The notes: a model not told the origin generated them from the letters alone. DNA of 64,000 nucleotides from Odiellus spinosus (GCA_963920705.1 OY987230.1:3782001-3846000); one strand, 5' to 3'. Shown: positions 53,110-64,000, numbered from the stretch's first letter. Made by a program: numbers and translations.

Positions 53110-54102
53110 TCAACTTATAAGCCGTAAACGGCCTTGAAATGGGGGAGGGTTGTCAAAAACGTCGCGCGTCTCTTTTTGGAAACCCGAAGAATTTCGAAAG
53201 CAAAGAGAACCCTATTGCGTTGTATGGGATAATACTACGTAACTGTATAAGGTTAAAGGGAAAGGCAACCCAACTTTAAAAGTACTTCCATTGGAAAGAG
53301 CATGCTTAAAAACCTACAAATCAAAACACATTATAGTGATTTAAGTCTTGGTTAATTTATAAATATCATTTTAAAACCGAAATTTACGTTCCTAGAAGAA
53401 CGCCATATTTGCTTCCCTGCATTTCGAGTTTTAAAAATAAAGATCTGGTTCAATGATTGGCCTTTAAGTGACCCAATAAAGATTCGCTAAACGAAGGCCA
53501 TTCGAGTCGGCTGCAGTCGGATCGTCTGTTCGTAACTTCGTAAGAAGACCTGTAATTTTGTGATTGTGATTTCTAACATGCCTAATTGCATAATTAATGA
53601 ATGCAGTTTAGTTCTTACCTTCTAATTCTTCAAATCAACTTAAGACTCGGTTAATACCTAGTACTGACTACTACTAGCTCAGCTGGCCGATCCACCTTCG
53701 GGTTAGTGTTCGGGATCCTTCGGGCTAGGTTCGGTATCCTTCGGAAGTAGCCTATGTTTCGGCCCGGCATATCTTATTTGACTCTAAGGAAATTGAGCGC
53801 GCTTATACCCACATCTATTTTCAGCTAGAGTCAAGTGACTTTAGGTGAGAAATAAACCAATCGACGAAGCCGATTAGCAGGCATCGAAAGGGTATGAAAA
53901 AACTAAAATGGCGTTCACTAGAGATCACTTTTTGCTTAAAATAAACGCAAATATCTTAATATCTACTATTAAATTTTTTGCGATATGATATTAGTCGTTT
54001 TAATATACACTCTATAATTTAAGACACACTTTTTTTATCCCGGTCTGTACCTTTAAGTTGACTGCGTTTCGTCTTTGATTCTAACGACGGATCTAGGATA
54101 GT
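53110..54102. other. Stretch without a gene
   Basis: A short CCTTCGGG(A/T)T repeat near 53695-53750. Nothing else recognised. Confidence 0.5.
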
Positions 54103-54813
54103 TCGGTGCAGGATAATTGGCTGCCGGAATATTGGCAACTGAGAATACTCGGTGTGGGGAAACTTGGGTGCACGGAAAACTGTGTTTCAAAAATTTTATT
54201 TTCAATTTAATTTTGCAATTAATTTTCCAATTTTAAAAAGAAGCGTGGTGTGCTACATTAAAAATATACACCTATCCCACATTTCACTTTATAGGTCTAT
54301 TGAACCTTAATTCTTATTAATGCTGAATAAAAATTATAGCATTTAATTGAGGCCTCAATCTATTTGTAATTGAGGCCCTGGTACAAATCTCGAAAGACAG
54401 AGATTAACTAACCTTACCTAAAGTAGTAAAAGAGGGATGGGCTAATTCAAGGGATTAACTAACATAACCTATTAAAACCGTATTTTCTAAATACAAGAAT
54501 TACTCATGGAATTTTATTTTTAAAAATTTACTTCTATACAAGTCGCGGGTTGGAGGGATTGGCTAATTAGAAGGATTAACTAACCTAACCTTACCTTAAA
54601 GATTACCAGATGGACGGGGTGGCTCGAGGAATTAACTAGTTGGAGGTATGGGCTAATTCGAGGGATTAACTAACCTAACCTCATCTAAAATATTATTTTG
54701 CACCGAATTTTCCGCCCAAACCGCACCAAATATTCTCGCACCCAATATTCCAACACCAAATTTTGCGGCAGCCAGTTTTCCGGCAGCCAATTTTCCTACA
54801 CCGAACTATCCGT
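54103..54813. mobile_element. Foldback element with degenerate tandem-repeat arms
   Basis: 54103-54180 (ATAGTTCGGTGCAGG, ATTGGCTGCCGG) pairs with 54700-54813, which repeats the same words several times. The interior 54400-54690 has repeats of GGGATTAACTAACCTAACC. No transposase. The design resembles the foldback element at 63090-63725. Confidence 0.7.
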
Positions 54814-54819
54814 ATACCC

Positions 54820-57390
54820 TAACGACACTCGTCGTCAAAGGTTTTAAACAAGCTGCCTCCGGCATAATTAATACTCGTGCGGGTATGGTCAGTTCGCGTA
54901 TTTCTTAAAAATTAAATATCATTACACGAGGAATGTGCTGATTAATGTTGCCCCTGTTTTTTTACTTTAATTTGACATAGGTAACGTGATCTGAGTTTTG
55001 TTGACCAGTATCTTGGTTCGTTTAATTGTGCAAAGAGATAATTCCGGCGCATAGCCATCGCGCCGCGGCCGTGTTAGACAGCCGATGAAAAGGGTAGCGG
55101 CGGCCGATGGCCAAGGGACAACGTTTAGGAAATAGCAACAAAAATATAAGAAAAACATATTTCGAAAAGTGAGGGGGTACACATTTGAATTTTATAATAT
55201 TAAAATAAATTTAGTAGCCCTACTTGAAATTAGTTAAGCCAACACAATGTGATAAAAAAATTAACCCGTATTTAAATTTTTCGACGGGAGCTCGGTACTA
55301 CTCGGTAGGCCGAGTTTTTAGTTCTCTTCGTTAATCTTGGGGTGGTTTGTGAGACATCTCCGGTTGGTTAGGCGATTTTACCCTTTTTTGGGAGTCCTAT
55401 GTAAAGAATCGAACTTTGCAAAGGGTACAATTTCTTATAGGACAACCGGCTTTACATTGTTAAATTGTACTTGATCCAATGTTGATGATAGACACGATAG
55501 ACACGAAAATTGGAGACGAAAATTTTGCAGAGGGGATATAAGGCTAGGACACGGTTTCGTGTCGAGAAAAGTCGGCGCAATACTCGTGCGAGGGGGGACC
55601 CGCACGAATAAAAAGTGGAGACAAGTGTGATAGGTTGTGTAAAATGAACGTACACCATGTCAAAGTTATATTGACATTGTGTGTTTTTGCGCGAAGGACG
55701 CAAAAAATACAAAAATTAAAAGACTAAAATTGAGAGACTAGAATTGAAAGAATAAAATTAAAAGCCTAAATTTAAAAGACTAAGTTTAATTCGTGGTTCT
55801 AAATAGTCGAGTCAAATTTTAAAAAGTAAAAATAATAAAATAGAGATTTATATTAACAAAGGAAATTATTCATTGTTTAACCTTAAATACATTTCTAATT
55901 ACGGAAAAATATAATTTCAGAAAACTCACAATACACTTCGAAATGGCAAAATCCGACAAAATATTTCGAAATCCGGTGAAAGATTTCGAAATCCAGCGAA
56001 ATCCGGAAAATGATATTATTTTGATTTCTATTTTTGATTTCTCAAATCGTTGTGGTTGCGTAATCTTTGACCTTTTTTTACGTCAATTGCCAAAAATGCC
56101 CATTATTCTAACTAGAATTAAAATTTAGTAGAGCATTTTTAATAAGAACTTAAATTATTCATTCGCGTAGCTAATAATGATAGTAATCTGACCATTGAAA
56201 CTACGAGCTAAAAATGCCAATTGAATTTATTTTCAGAATACGCTCGCAAAAATACGAATAAAATAATACTAGCTCAATTTATGCCTATACATTTAGCGCT
56301 AACTTATAGTCTGAAGTTGAATTAGTTTTAAAATTCAGCGTATGGTAAATATGGGCCAATCGTATCATTTCTGGCTTCAAGAGCGTTATCGAATTAATTT
56401 TTCATTACGTCGCTAGATGGCGAGAGCGACGCCGTCAGAATATACTGCATTGGGAAATTTTAAAAATCAATTTAAACACCAAAACGTGTTAATTTTTTCT
56501 GTCAAGGAGTTTACTCTTTTTTTATTTTTAAATAAACTAAGTCGTAAACACTTAAATTTTCTTAAGAGTTTTTAAATTAATGAAAATCTTTTAATTTTAC
56601 AGGGTTTAGAAATTGCGTAACTTTGTCGAGATAAATCACGCTTTCTGATATTACCGCGGACTTTTCTTTTCGAGGACGGATGTCGCTACCTTTGAACGTT
56701 CCATCAGTGATCGAAATAAAAGTAGACTAGGAAATAGGCCATTCTTGATAGAGAAGGGGCTATTGAGCATAGTGTATTCGCGCATTGCCGCGAGAGTCAA
56801 GCGAGACGTTCGATTTCATTTTCGCGATGGCCGGCAGGTGGAATTGTCGCGGAAACAAGGCTTGAAGCTCCAATATAGCTCTCGAAAGCTTACAGGCGTC
56901 CATCGCGAACCGACCTAGAGTCAGCGACTAAATTTTCGGAGAACTTTTCCTCTGGCTCTCTCTCTCTCTCTCTCAACAAATTCTAGGGAGTACAAATTTA
57001 TAAAACGGGAATTCTAATAAAAAACATTGAAAATAACTGATCCGTTAGCGCAAATCGAATACTACGCGGAAAGGTAAGATTTATATCTATATTATAATTT
57101 TAATTTTATTATAAATTTTAAAGTCTAGGCCTATATCGGTAAATATATCCGTACTTTACTATATCATTAATTAGTCCTCAATTATTTCGAGAATTTTATG
57201 TTATTTTAAGGTTGTAATTTTTCTCGTATATTTAAAAATTTAGTATCGGTATCCAGTAAATTGAATACTATAATAATTATAAATAAGTTTCTTTTGACGC
57301 TTTATTTAATGACGCGAGTGAAATATATATCTCTACGGAGTTTCTAATTTCTATAAAGGCACAGTAATTAATTTTTAAACTGACCATAGC
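54820..57390. other. Stretch without a gene; (CT)n at 56955-56974
   Basis: AT-rich, with a CGAAATCCGG-rich patch at 55930-56010. No gene or element ends recognised. Confidence 0.5.
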
Positions 57391-57399
57391 GTGAAGAAT

Positions 57400-58740
57400 T
57401 TCCGGTCCAAATATAGGGTAAAGTAATGCAAAATATAGCGAGAAAGAAGGGTTAAATATATCGCGAAGGCAAATATTTCCAATATGAACCGCGAATAAGG
57501 GTCTACTATATCGCGAAGAAAGGTGTACTATATCGCGAAGAAGGGTAATATGTTGCGCAAAGGGCAAAGAAAGCCAAAATTTATTACTCAGAAATCCGAA
57601 GTATATGGCGAAGAGATCCAAAATATAGCGAGAAAGAAGGGTTAAATATAGCGCTATGAAAGGCAATATATAACGAAAATAAGGGTCTACTATATAGCAA
57701 AGAAGGACAAATAAATCCAAAATATATCCCAAAGGATGTCAAAATATAGCGCGAGATAGCCAAAATATATTACGCAGAAATCCAAAAAATAGCGGAAAAA
57801 CGGGTCCAAAATAGCGCAACGAAAGGTAAATAGACAATATATATAGCGTTAATAAGGGTTTAATATAGCGCAAAGAACGCTCAAATATAGCGAGCGCTAT
57901 CAAAGCCAAAATATAGCACAAAGGCCAAAATATGGTCGAAAAGAAGGATCAAAAGTAGTGTAAAGATCTGCAAGTAGAGCGCAATTAAGAACAACAAAAT
58001 GTAAATCAAAGAATTGTCTAAAAAAAGCTTTAATAAAAGAAAATATATCGCGATTAAGAAGGACAAAATATAACGCAAAGTATGGCAAAATTAATCGCAA
58101 AGGGTCTAATTTTGCCCAGAAAGAAAAAAACTAAAAATTGCGCTAGGAAGGGTCTAATATGGTGCCTAAGAGGGAAAACAAATTTAAAATATAGAGCAAA
58201 TAAGGGTCTATTATAGCGCGAAGAATGACAAACCACTCTTGAAATCAGGTAAACAAACTAAATGGAATCAATTTGAAATCATGCGAATCAATTCGGAATC
58301 ACGAGTATCAAATCCGAATCATTGGGAATCAATTCGGAAAAACGCTAATCAATATAAAATCCCGCGAATAAATGTGAATCACAAATCAATTCGGAACCAT
58401 GCGAATCGATTCGGAATCACGAGAATCCATATGGAATCAATGTGAATCACGAATCGATTCGGAAAATTTAGATTTTAGATGAAATAAGTTAGAGTATAAT
58501 AAAGGCTAGTTAAGAAAGGAACGTATTGGGCAAGGAAAGTCAAAATATAGAGAAATGAAATGCAAAATATTGGAGAGAAAGCCAAAGATCTAACTACATG
58601 CCAATAAACCATAATATTAAAATACCCGGTAAATAATTGCAAAATATGGCAAACACGCGCAAAATACATGGCGAAGCAATTCAATACATAAACTAATGAA
58701 AAGAGAAAAATATAGGGCAAAAAAGGGCAAACTATGACAA
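57400..58740. repeat. Degenerate satellite block
   Basis: 57400-58240 and 58500-58740 are irregular repeats of AAATATAGCGCGAAGAAGGGT-like units of about 20-30 bases; 58245-58460 is a separate array of AATCA(C/T)G(C/A)GAATCAATTCGG units of about 20 bases. Minus-strand hydrophobic frames in this block (for example 57277-57732) come from the TATAGCG repeats and are not genes. Confidence 0.8.
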
Positions 58741-58795
58741 ACTAAGCAATTCAGATACTCTTCTTATTGAGAATTTTTATTATTGCCCGTTCCCC

Positions 58796-58930
58796 TTAGT
58801 TTCGCCCCCCAATCCACCATTTTGGTAACCCAGAAACGAGGAGATAGTTTTTTTGGTAGGCAGAGTCACTACCACCTCGTTTCTGGGTGACCAAAATGGC
58901 GGATTGGGGGTCGAAACTAAGGGGATCGGG
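58796..58930. mobile_element. Foldback MITE, 135 bp
   Basis: Arms of about 58 bases (CCCGTTCCCCTTAGTTTCG at the left) pair with few mismatches across a loop of about 20 bases. Confidence 0.85.
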
Positions 58931-58934
58931 AAAA

Positions 58935-60380
58935 ATGGCAGCCCCTTTATAAGGCGCGGCAAAAAGTCTATAGACGTAAATGTATTTCGTATGACTTACC
59001 TCTCATAAGTTTAATTTAATATAGCATATATATAACATGTACTATTTGATATTGTCAATTAATCTTGATATAAAAGAAATTTACGCGTCTTTTTAATCTT
59101 AAGTCTCCTAAGTTGAGTATTTTCTTCATAGCGTTATGTTTAGATTTAAAATAGCTCTTAAGATTTACGGGAAGAACATTTATTTTCTCTCACCAAATTA
59201 TACCATTGCAGCCTTACTAAAATCATCACTGGAAAATGGATTTACATATTTAAGTCAATTCCAAGTTTATAGCTGAGTATATATAAAGTGATTAAATTCG
59301 TATATCGAATTTTTAGAGCCCTTTACTGACGAAAGTGCTAGTCGAAAAGATGCCTTAACGTTTTACGAGAATTTAGCGTAGGCCTTTAAGTGTACTTCGA
59401 GGGAAAATGAAGTGGAGCAGCCCGCTATTTTAAACTGATTCTTAAAAATATTTTAAAATAAGTGACCGTTTCTAGTCATTTTACCATTAATTATCATCGC
59501 CACTTCTCGCGTGGCCATTGAGAATTGGCTGTTGAAGTTTTATGTACTATACTATCGAAACATTCGCTTATGGCATTATGGGAGAAGACCCTTTCATAGG
59601 GGGCAGATGTATAAAAAGATTTCGGAAAGACTTCTTCAAAGATGGCAGTAGTAGCAAATAAATTTTAGACAATTGCGTGGCCCTTAGTAATTTCGGAACT
59701 ACATGGCGGCTGGAGTACCAGAAGGGTTAATTTTCCCCATAGTAGGGTATTAAATCCATAAGAAATGTTCCAATATTTTCCGAAAATGATGTAAAAGATT
59801 ACTATGAGAAACGGAATAATACCCAAGTTACAACTTTTTGTCGAAAAAAGCACATCATGACTTTTACTGACAGGTAAGCCTTGGCGTTTCACATTAATGA
59901 TTATGATCCAAGGCTTAAATACACGTTCCTGCATTATTATATCAATATAATTAGGTACTTTCAATAACTCAAGAAATATTTCTTTGATATATTTAACTTG
60001 CCTCCTAATTGTACAACTAAAAAAGTACAATAATCCTAAAATAGGCAAATAATAAGGGCAACTATATTTTTAAACGTCTTAAATCGCTCCGAGCAGTCTT
60101 CGAGATCACTAACTTATTCCCGCGAAATTCCGCCAATCGGCAATGAGGTACGATATCAACGCCACCTGGCCCCAAGCAAAAAATATAATATTTTATACGG
60201 CCCCCGAGGTTCATGGTATGGTACAGAAGATAGGTGTATACCTTTTTTTATCAAATCACGATAAATTGCAGATCGAGCATTTCAATTTAATTTTTAAACC
60301 TATAGATGGAGCATTTTAAACTTTGGAAACTTTTTAAGGTACACTAGCCTAAGGGCGGATTTTTCCCAGTAACGGTTTTT
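58935..60380. other. Stretch without a firm gene
   Basis: AT-rich. It contains one open frame, listed separately at 59665-60048. Confidence 0.4.
59665..60048 (-). CDS. Doubtful open frame, 127 codons
   Basis: Longest frame in this AT-rich part. It is rich in Ile, Leu and Phe, with one membrane-like stretch (GIIPFLIVIFYIIFGKYW). No motif, no splice context, and composition explains much of the length, so it may be chance. Confidence 0.15.
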   Translation of the reverse strand: MPILGLLYFFSCTIRRQVKYIKEIFLELLKVPNYIDIIMQERVFKPWIIIINVKRQGLPVSKSHDVLFSTKSCNLGIIPFLIVIFYIIFGKYWNISYGFNTLLWGKLTLLVLQPPCSSEITKGHAIV

Positions 60381-60691
60381 AGTGGGGTCTAGGTACTATA
60401 TTCACTTCGGCGTGGACGTTGGCGTGGGCGTCGTGCAAGAAGACGAAATCCGTCATCGAATCGAAAAATCTTTCGTCCTCTTACCTCTCCGAGTGAACTT
60501 TTAGTTCAAGGAGAGGTTCTGTCTGTGTGTGACGTCGGAAGAAGACGTCATCACCCACGGCGCTTGATTCTCCAATAAAATTCGTATATACAGTTATTAG
60601 CTTCTACCTTACTGTAAACGTATATCCACCACAGCTCATTGAAGAGCAGCAACCGTTACTCGCTTCTTAGTTTATAATGATCAACGAACGC

Positions 60692-60762
60692 CTTATATAG
60701 TATCTTTTGGATTAGCGTCTATTTTAGCCTTCTGAGGTTATAGCTTTTACTGAATTGAAGCG
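60692..60762 (-). promoter_or_regulatory. Family F promoter-like module P6
   Basis: Minus strand: CGCTTCAATTCAGT, AGAAGGCT, then TATATAAG at 60692-60699. Confidence 0.5.
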
Positions 60763-60894
60763 TAATATTCCATTAAATTAAAATTAAAACTGATTAAATG
60801 ATTTAACTTAATCTAAAAACCAATGTAGCTGAAACTTAAATTTAAGATAAAGGATATTTTCGAAGATATTCAATATTTTCTTATAGGTTGGTTA

Positions 60895-61390
60895 GATAAA
60901 GGCGTGTTTTCACGGGTGTCCAAGATAAAATGAATTAATAAATTTTAGATATTAAGGGGAGTTTTCACGGGTATCCAAGATAAGACAATAATGATAGATG
61001 TAAAGGTGCCTTCACAAGGGTATCCAAGGTAAAAATTAATAAAGATTAGATATAAGGGCGTGTTCACAGGGTATCCAAGATAAAATGAGTTAATAAATAA
61101 TATATATAAAGGCTCGTTTCCGAGTTAAAAATGACATAATAAAGAATAGATATATAAAGTCGCGTGAGCACGAGTATCCAAGATAAAATGACAAAGATAA
61201 TATATAAATCCCCGTTCGCACGGGTATCTAAGTTAAAAATTAATAAAGATTAGATATAAAGACACGTTCACACGGATCCAAGATAAATTAATAAAGATTA
61301 GGTATAAAGACGCGTTCACACGGGTATCGAAGATAAATCAATAAAGATTAGATATGAAGATGCGTTCACAGGTAGCCAAGTTGAAAAACA
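60895..61390. repeat. Minisatellite of GCGTTCACACGGG units, second array
   Basis: About nine units of 45-60 bases: GTTCACACGGGTATCCAAG, an AT-rich spacer and GATTAGATATAAAG. Confidence 0.85.
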
Positions 61391-61555
61391 TGATTTGAAA
61401 AACTTTACGCAACTTCGTATTTAAAGGAATCTCGAAACGCCATTCAAATTGTTCAAAGAGCGTTTATGCATGCATAACAAGCCCCTGCTATAGCATCATT
61501 CTTTTCAGCCTCTTTACAATGTCATGGGTCTAGCTATTCCGATGGGCTTGACCAC

Positions 61556-61689
61556 CTTGTTCTCTCCGTTGGATATCAGCCAAAGCCTCTACGCTTCGTC
61601 GGTTTGGATGCCAAATCTCAGGGGCATCTCGCGTAACTTCGCACATAATTCTTGCCGTCTTACTTAGCTCCAAACTATGTCTGCCTTCA
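61556..61689 (-). CDS. Candidate internal exon (unknown protein)
   Basis: Minus strand: acceptor-like CTTTTTTAGTCTAG, then 134 open bases coding for a charged stretch (ELSKTARIMCEVTRDAPEIW, RRSVEALADIQRRE), then a donor-like CAAG/GTGGTC. The donor falls on the first bases of family F copy 6, so the overlap may be accidental. No family recognised. Confidence 0.25.
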
Positions 61690-61742
61690 CTAGACTAAAA
61701 AAGCTATTAGCGTAATATCAAGCTTGCAAATTAACACTATAA

Positions 61743-62062
61743 CCAAGAATTCATTCAGGTTCCATAAGAATATGGGAGGGCCGCGATTCAATAACCATCC
61801 TCCCAAACTTTGTTGCAAAAGTTCGTCTGCTTCGAATCGATTTTTCAAGTAAATCGCTCCTGACATCTATTATTAACCCACGCCACTAACGACCTTGACG
61901 TAATATTTTGGGTAGTAAAAATTATGGAGCCGACCGAAGAAATATCTAAGCGTACAAATGTTGCGAAAATTGCAGACGAACTTTTGTTACAAAGTTTGGG
62001 AGGATGGTACCAGAGGCTAAAGCTATGCTCCCATATTCTTATGGAACCTGAATGGATTCTTG
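61743..62062. repeat. Foldback with arms of about 90 bases
   Basis: 61743-61831 pairs with 61972-62062; shared words include GGTTCCATAAGAATATGGGA and CCATCCTCCCAAACTTTG. The spacer of about 140 bases is unique. A 68-codon frame at 61924-62130 is made partly of the right arm and is not called. Confidence 0.8.
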
Positions 62063-62064
62063 CT

Positions 62065-63085
62065 ATAACCTATATAATACTCGAAACTACTTACTACATT
62101 ACAATTAAAATAATCATTACCGGAATTTGAATTATAAATTAGCAAAAAGCCTATTCCCACCCTACTGCTTGGTGATTGCGAGTCGCGACTCTATGGTCTC
62201 TCTCTCTCTCCGATGGGCGATGTTATTGTACGCCTAATCGCGCGACACTACTTGTTTACTAGTCACCGGCATCCACTGACGTCACGAAATGGGAAATACA
62301 GGATGTAGCCCCCCCCCCTTTTTTTTGGGCGCCGATTTCTCTCTTCCCAGAACCGGCTCCATAAGCCAACCTTATCGCAGTTTTTTACGAACCTTGACAC
62401 TAGCCATCCCTACCGCGTTCTTTCACGGAAAGGTAACTAGATTTGTTACATAGTTCACTGCATATTTCATCCAAAATATTTAACTCGATTTTGCACTACT
62501 AAAGCTTAACTAAAGGATTCTTAATAACAAAAATGCCTATCTTTTTATTCCTTAAAGGAAATAACGCTAGGTTGCTTTTAGCCAAGGCCAAGGTTTACGT
62601 CATTACCTAAAAATAGCAAAAAAAGTCATCACCACTGACTGGCTCGAGTAATTTGGACTCTTCCTCGATATTTTGAGTCGGGAGAGAGAGGACGGCCGCG
62701 CTTGACTACATTGTTTCCCCTCCCAACTCCGGAATTTATTCAAAGAGTGCGGTTGCGATTTCACTATTTACTCTCGAATCAGAATCTGCAATTTAATTTG
62801 ACTCGGCCTTTGCTAATAGCATTAAGCTACGGGGTGTTGTTTACTTTTAGGAAATAAAGAGATAGACTTTTGATAATAGTACAAACTCAATGCACTTTCG
62901 AAGTTATACTCTCCCTTTGAACTTGGGAGTAAAACTAATTCAAGAATTTTGGCGAGATTTTAACCACTGATTACGTGTAGATTTTCTCAAATTTTTACTA
63001 GTCTGGAAATAGACTTAAATTTAATACCAGTTCTTTATTACACCATTTATATCCCCCGCTTTTGATGATAAGTCCGGGACGACAC
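62065..63085. other. Stretch without a gene
   Basis: No element or gene recognised; a (CT)n patch at 62191-62210 and a C-run/T-run at 62307-62327. Confidence 0.5.
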
Positions 63086-63089
63086 CGCC

Positions 63090-63725
63090 CAAATATTTCG
63101 CCCAAAATTATCTATTCCCATTTCGCCCAAGGCATTTTTTGCCCAAAATTATCTATTCCCATTTCGCCCAAGGTATTTTTTGCCCAAAATTATCTATTCC
63201 CATTTCGCCCAAGGCATTTGTCGCCCAAAATAATCTATTTCCATTTCGCCTAATCCTACTTTGCCCAAACTTATTATTTGGCCCCAAATTATCGATTCAC
63301 AATTCGCCCAAACTAAATTTATTAGGTTAGGTTAGGTTATCAAATAAAGTAAATGGTTCTTTAGATACATCAAAAAGTGCGTGCAGAAATAATTAAACGG
63401 GCCCGAGGAACCGATCAAAAGGAAATTGTTCCCGAAGGCTTACCTTCTCTGTATCAAGCTAAGTCAAGTCTCTACAGATGTCGAAACACATCCAACTAAT
63501 GCCGAAACCCGAGGAGACAGATTAATCTTAGGAGTGGATTGGGCGAAATGAGAAATGGACGAAATGGGAATTTGGTGATATGGCATTGGGCTAAATAGGA
63601 TTGGGCCAAACGGGAATTCGGTGAAATGAGATTGGGCGAAATGGGAATTAGGTGAAATGAGATTGGGCAAAACGGGAATTAGGTGAAATGAAATTGGGCG
63701 AGATAAAATTGGGCCAAATGGGGGT
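63090..63725. mobile_element. Foldback element with 41-bp repeats in its arms
   Basis: Left arm: four units of 41 bases (starting 63101, 63142, 63183, 63224) with CCCATTTCGCCCAA. Right arm (63535-63725): inverted, more degenerate GGGCGAAATGGGAATT words. The design is like the FB elements of Drosophila, which belong to the Mutator group. The interior holds a short coding remnant and a TTAGG-type run at 63327. Confidence 0.75.
63369..63494 (+). pseudogene. Short coding remnant inside the foldback, perhaps MULE-related
   Basis: HQKVRAEIIKRARGTDQKEI leads to LPSLYQAKSSLYRCRNTSN and a stop. The SLYRCR motif recalls the region after the FLYWCH domain in insect MULE-linked proteins. Only about 41 residues, with a stop just upstream. 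Confidence 0.3.
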
Positions 63726-63909
63726 AGACCTTTGCCACAACAAACTGCACAGTCCAACGCTGGCGTAATGGAAGACAATTTTTAATTGAAAAAAATCTTA
63801 AAGCTGGAAATCTCAAGAAAGATGGAATAAATCTAAGAAAGTTGAGAGAAATGTCACTATAAGTTTGTTTCTCCGTTCATTTAAAATACTTAACATCCTA
63901 TCTTTATTC

Positions 63910-64000
63910 GGGCTTCAGTTCCATTGCGCCGAATCCCATTCGACCGAAAACTCCGCACTTTGGCGGATTCGGTCCAATGGGACTGTCCCATTGAACCGAA
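63910..64000. repeat. CCCATT-CGACCGAA repeat, cut by the window edge
   Basis: Alternating CGAATCCCATTCGACCGAA and AATGGGACTGTCCCATT words, partly palindromic; the same words as at 18060-18175. Probably the arm of a foldback continuing past 64000. Confidence 0.55.

Larger units (their letters stand above)
60390..61570 (-). repeat. Family F copy 6, reverse orientation
   Basis: Read on the minus strand: the end word CAAGGTGGTCAAGCCCAT, a GTTCACACGGG-type array (61390-60895), the promoter module, two hairpins (one of GACGTC, one of CCTCTCC...GGAGAGG), and the closing word CGATTCGATGACGGATTTCG. This is the fullest view of the family's downstream end. Confidence 0.75.

Noticed and set aside
51697..54102. 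Envelope gene for the BEL/Pao element
   Set aside because: Pol ends 38 bases before the 3' LTR, and nothing after the LTR belongs to the element.
57277..58236. Long hydrophobic minus-strand frames that look like membrane proteins
   Set aside because: They are translations of the TATAGCG satellite, with repeats of YI, LF and LY; no start context and no motif.
63327..63345. Telomere end suggested by TTAGGTTAGGTTAGG
   Set aside because: Three or four units only, inside a foldback element; similar short runs are scattered through the window.

Overview
Organism: this looks like arthropod, probably insect, nuclear DNA. It is AT-rich, dense in transposable elements, and carries mariner elements of the DD41D (rosa) type, a BEL/Pao element, a gypsy element, an RNase H-bearing LINE, an ISL2EU-type transposon, hAT MITEs and scattered degenerate TTAGG-like runs. 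I see no bacterial gene organisation, no rRNA, no complete tRNA gene and no complete host gene. Almost every long reading frame belongs to a mobile element; the few host-like pieces are single candidate exons, given with low confidence. || Layout: 1-2851 is a non-coding repeat family (called family F here) with TATA-box modules and hairpins; further copies lie at 12.66-13.69, 13.71-15.40, 32.0-32.9, 40.13-42.40 and 60.39-61.57 kb, in both orientations. 3630-9989 is a giant imperfect palindrome built from one mariner-like element with a second, itself palindromic, rosa mariner at its centre. 9992-12654 is a DD82E IS630/Tc1-type transposon with 82-bp terminal repeats, a frameshifted transposase and a nested hAT MITE. 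15.5-18.1 kb is a decayed LINE on the minus strand. 18518-19694 is an hAT-like element filled with GGGTCGGG-type satellite. 20.4-24.9 kb is a GC-richer, less repetitive stretch with two foldbacks and a GC-rich retroposon. 25.1-28.0 kb is an ISL2EU element joined head to head with an internally deleted copy of itself, followed directly by two candidate terminal exons whose second exon and 3' UTR recur inverted at 33.4-33.8 kb. 34.8-38.8 kb is a decayed gypsy element interrupted by the same GC-rich retroposon. 38.8-39.6 kb on the minus strand may hold exons of a host gene with a membrane segment. 42407-43263 is a TA-flanked foldback. 44310-51690 is a young BEL/Pao element with LTRs that differ at one base I could find, yet with two breaks in its coding region. 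54.1-54.8 and 63.1-63.7 kb are foldback elements whose arms are degenerate tandem repeats. 57.4-58.7 kb is degenerate satellite DNA. || How it fits together: the recurring theme is inverted duplication. At least nine separate loci here form long hairpins, several of them transposons joined to inverted copies of themselves. This is inferred to be a heterochromatin-like or piRNA/siRNA-source type of region; small-RNA and transcript data would decide. The best leads for something undescribed are family F (a conserved promoter module plus structured non-coding RNA), the GC-rich retroposon with 10-15 bp target duplications and no A-tail, and the nested mariner palindrome.
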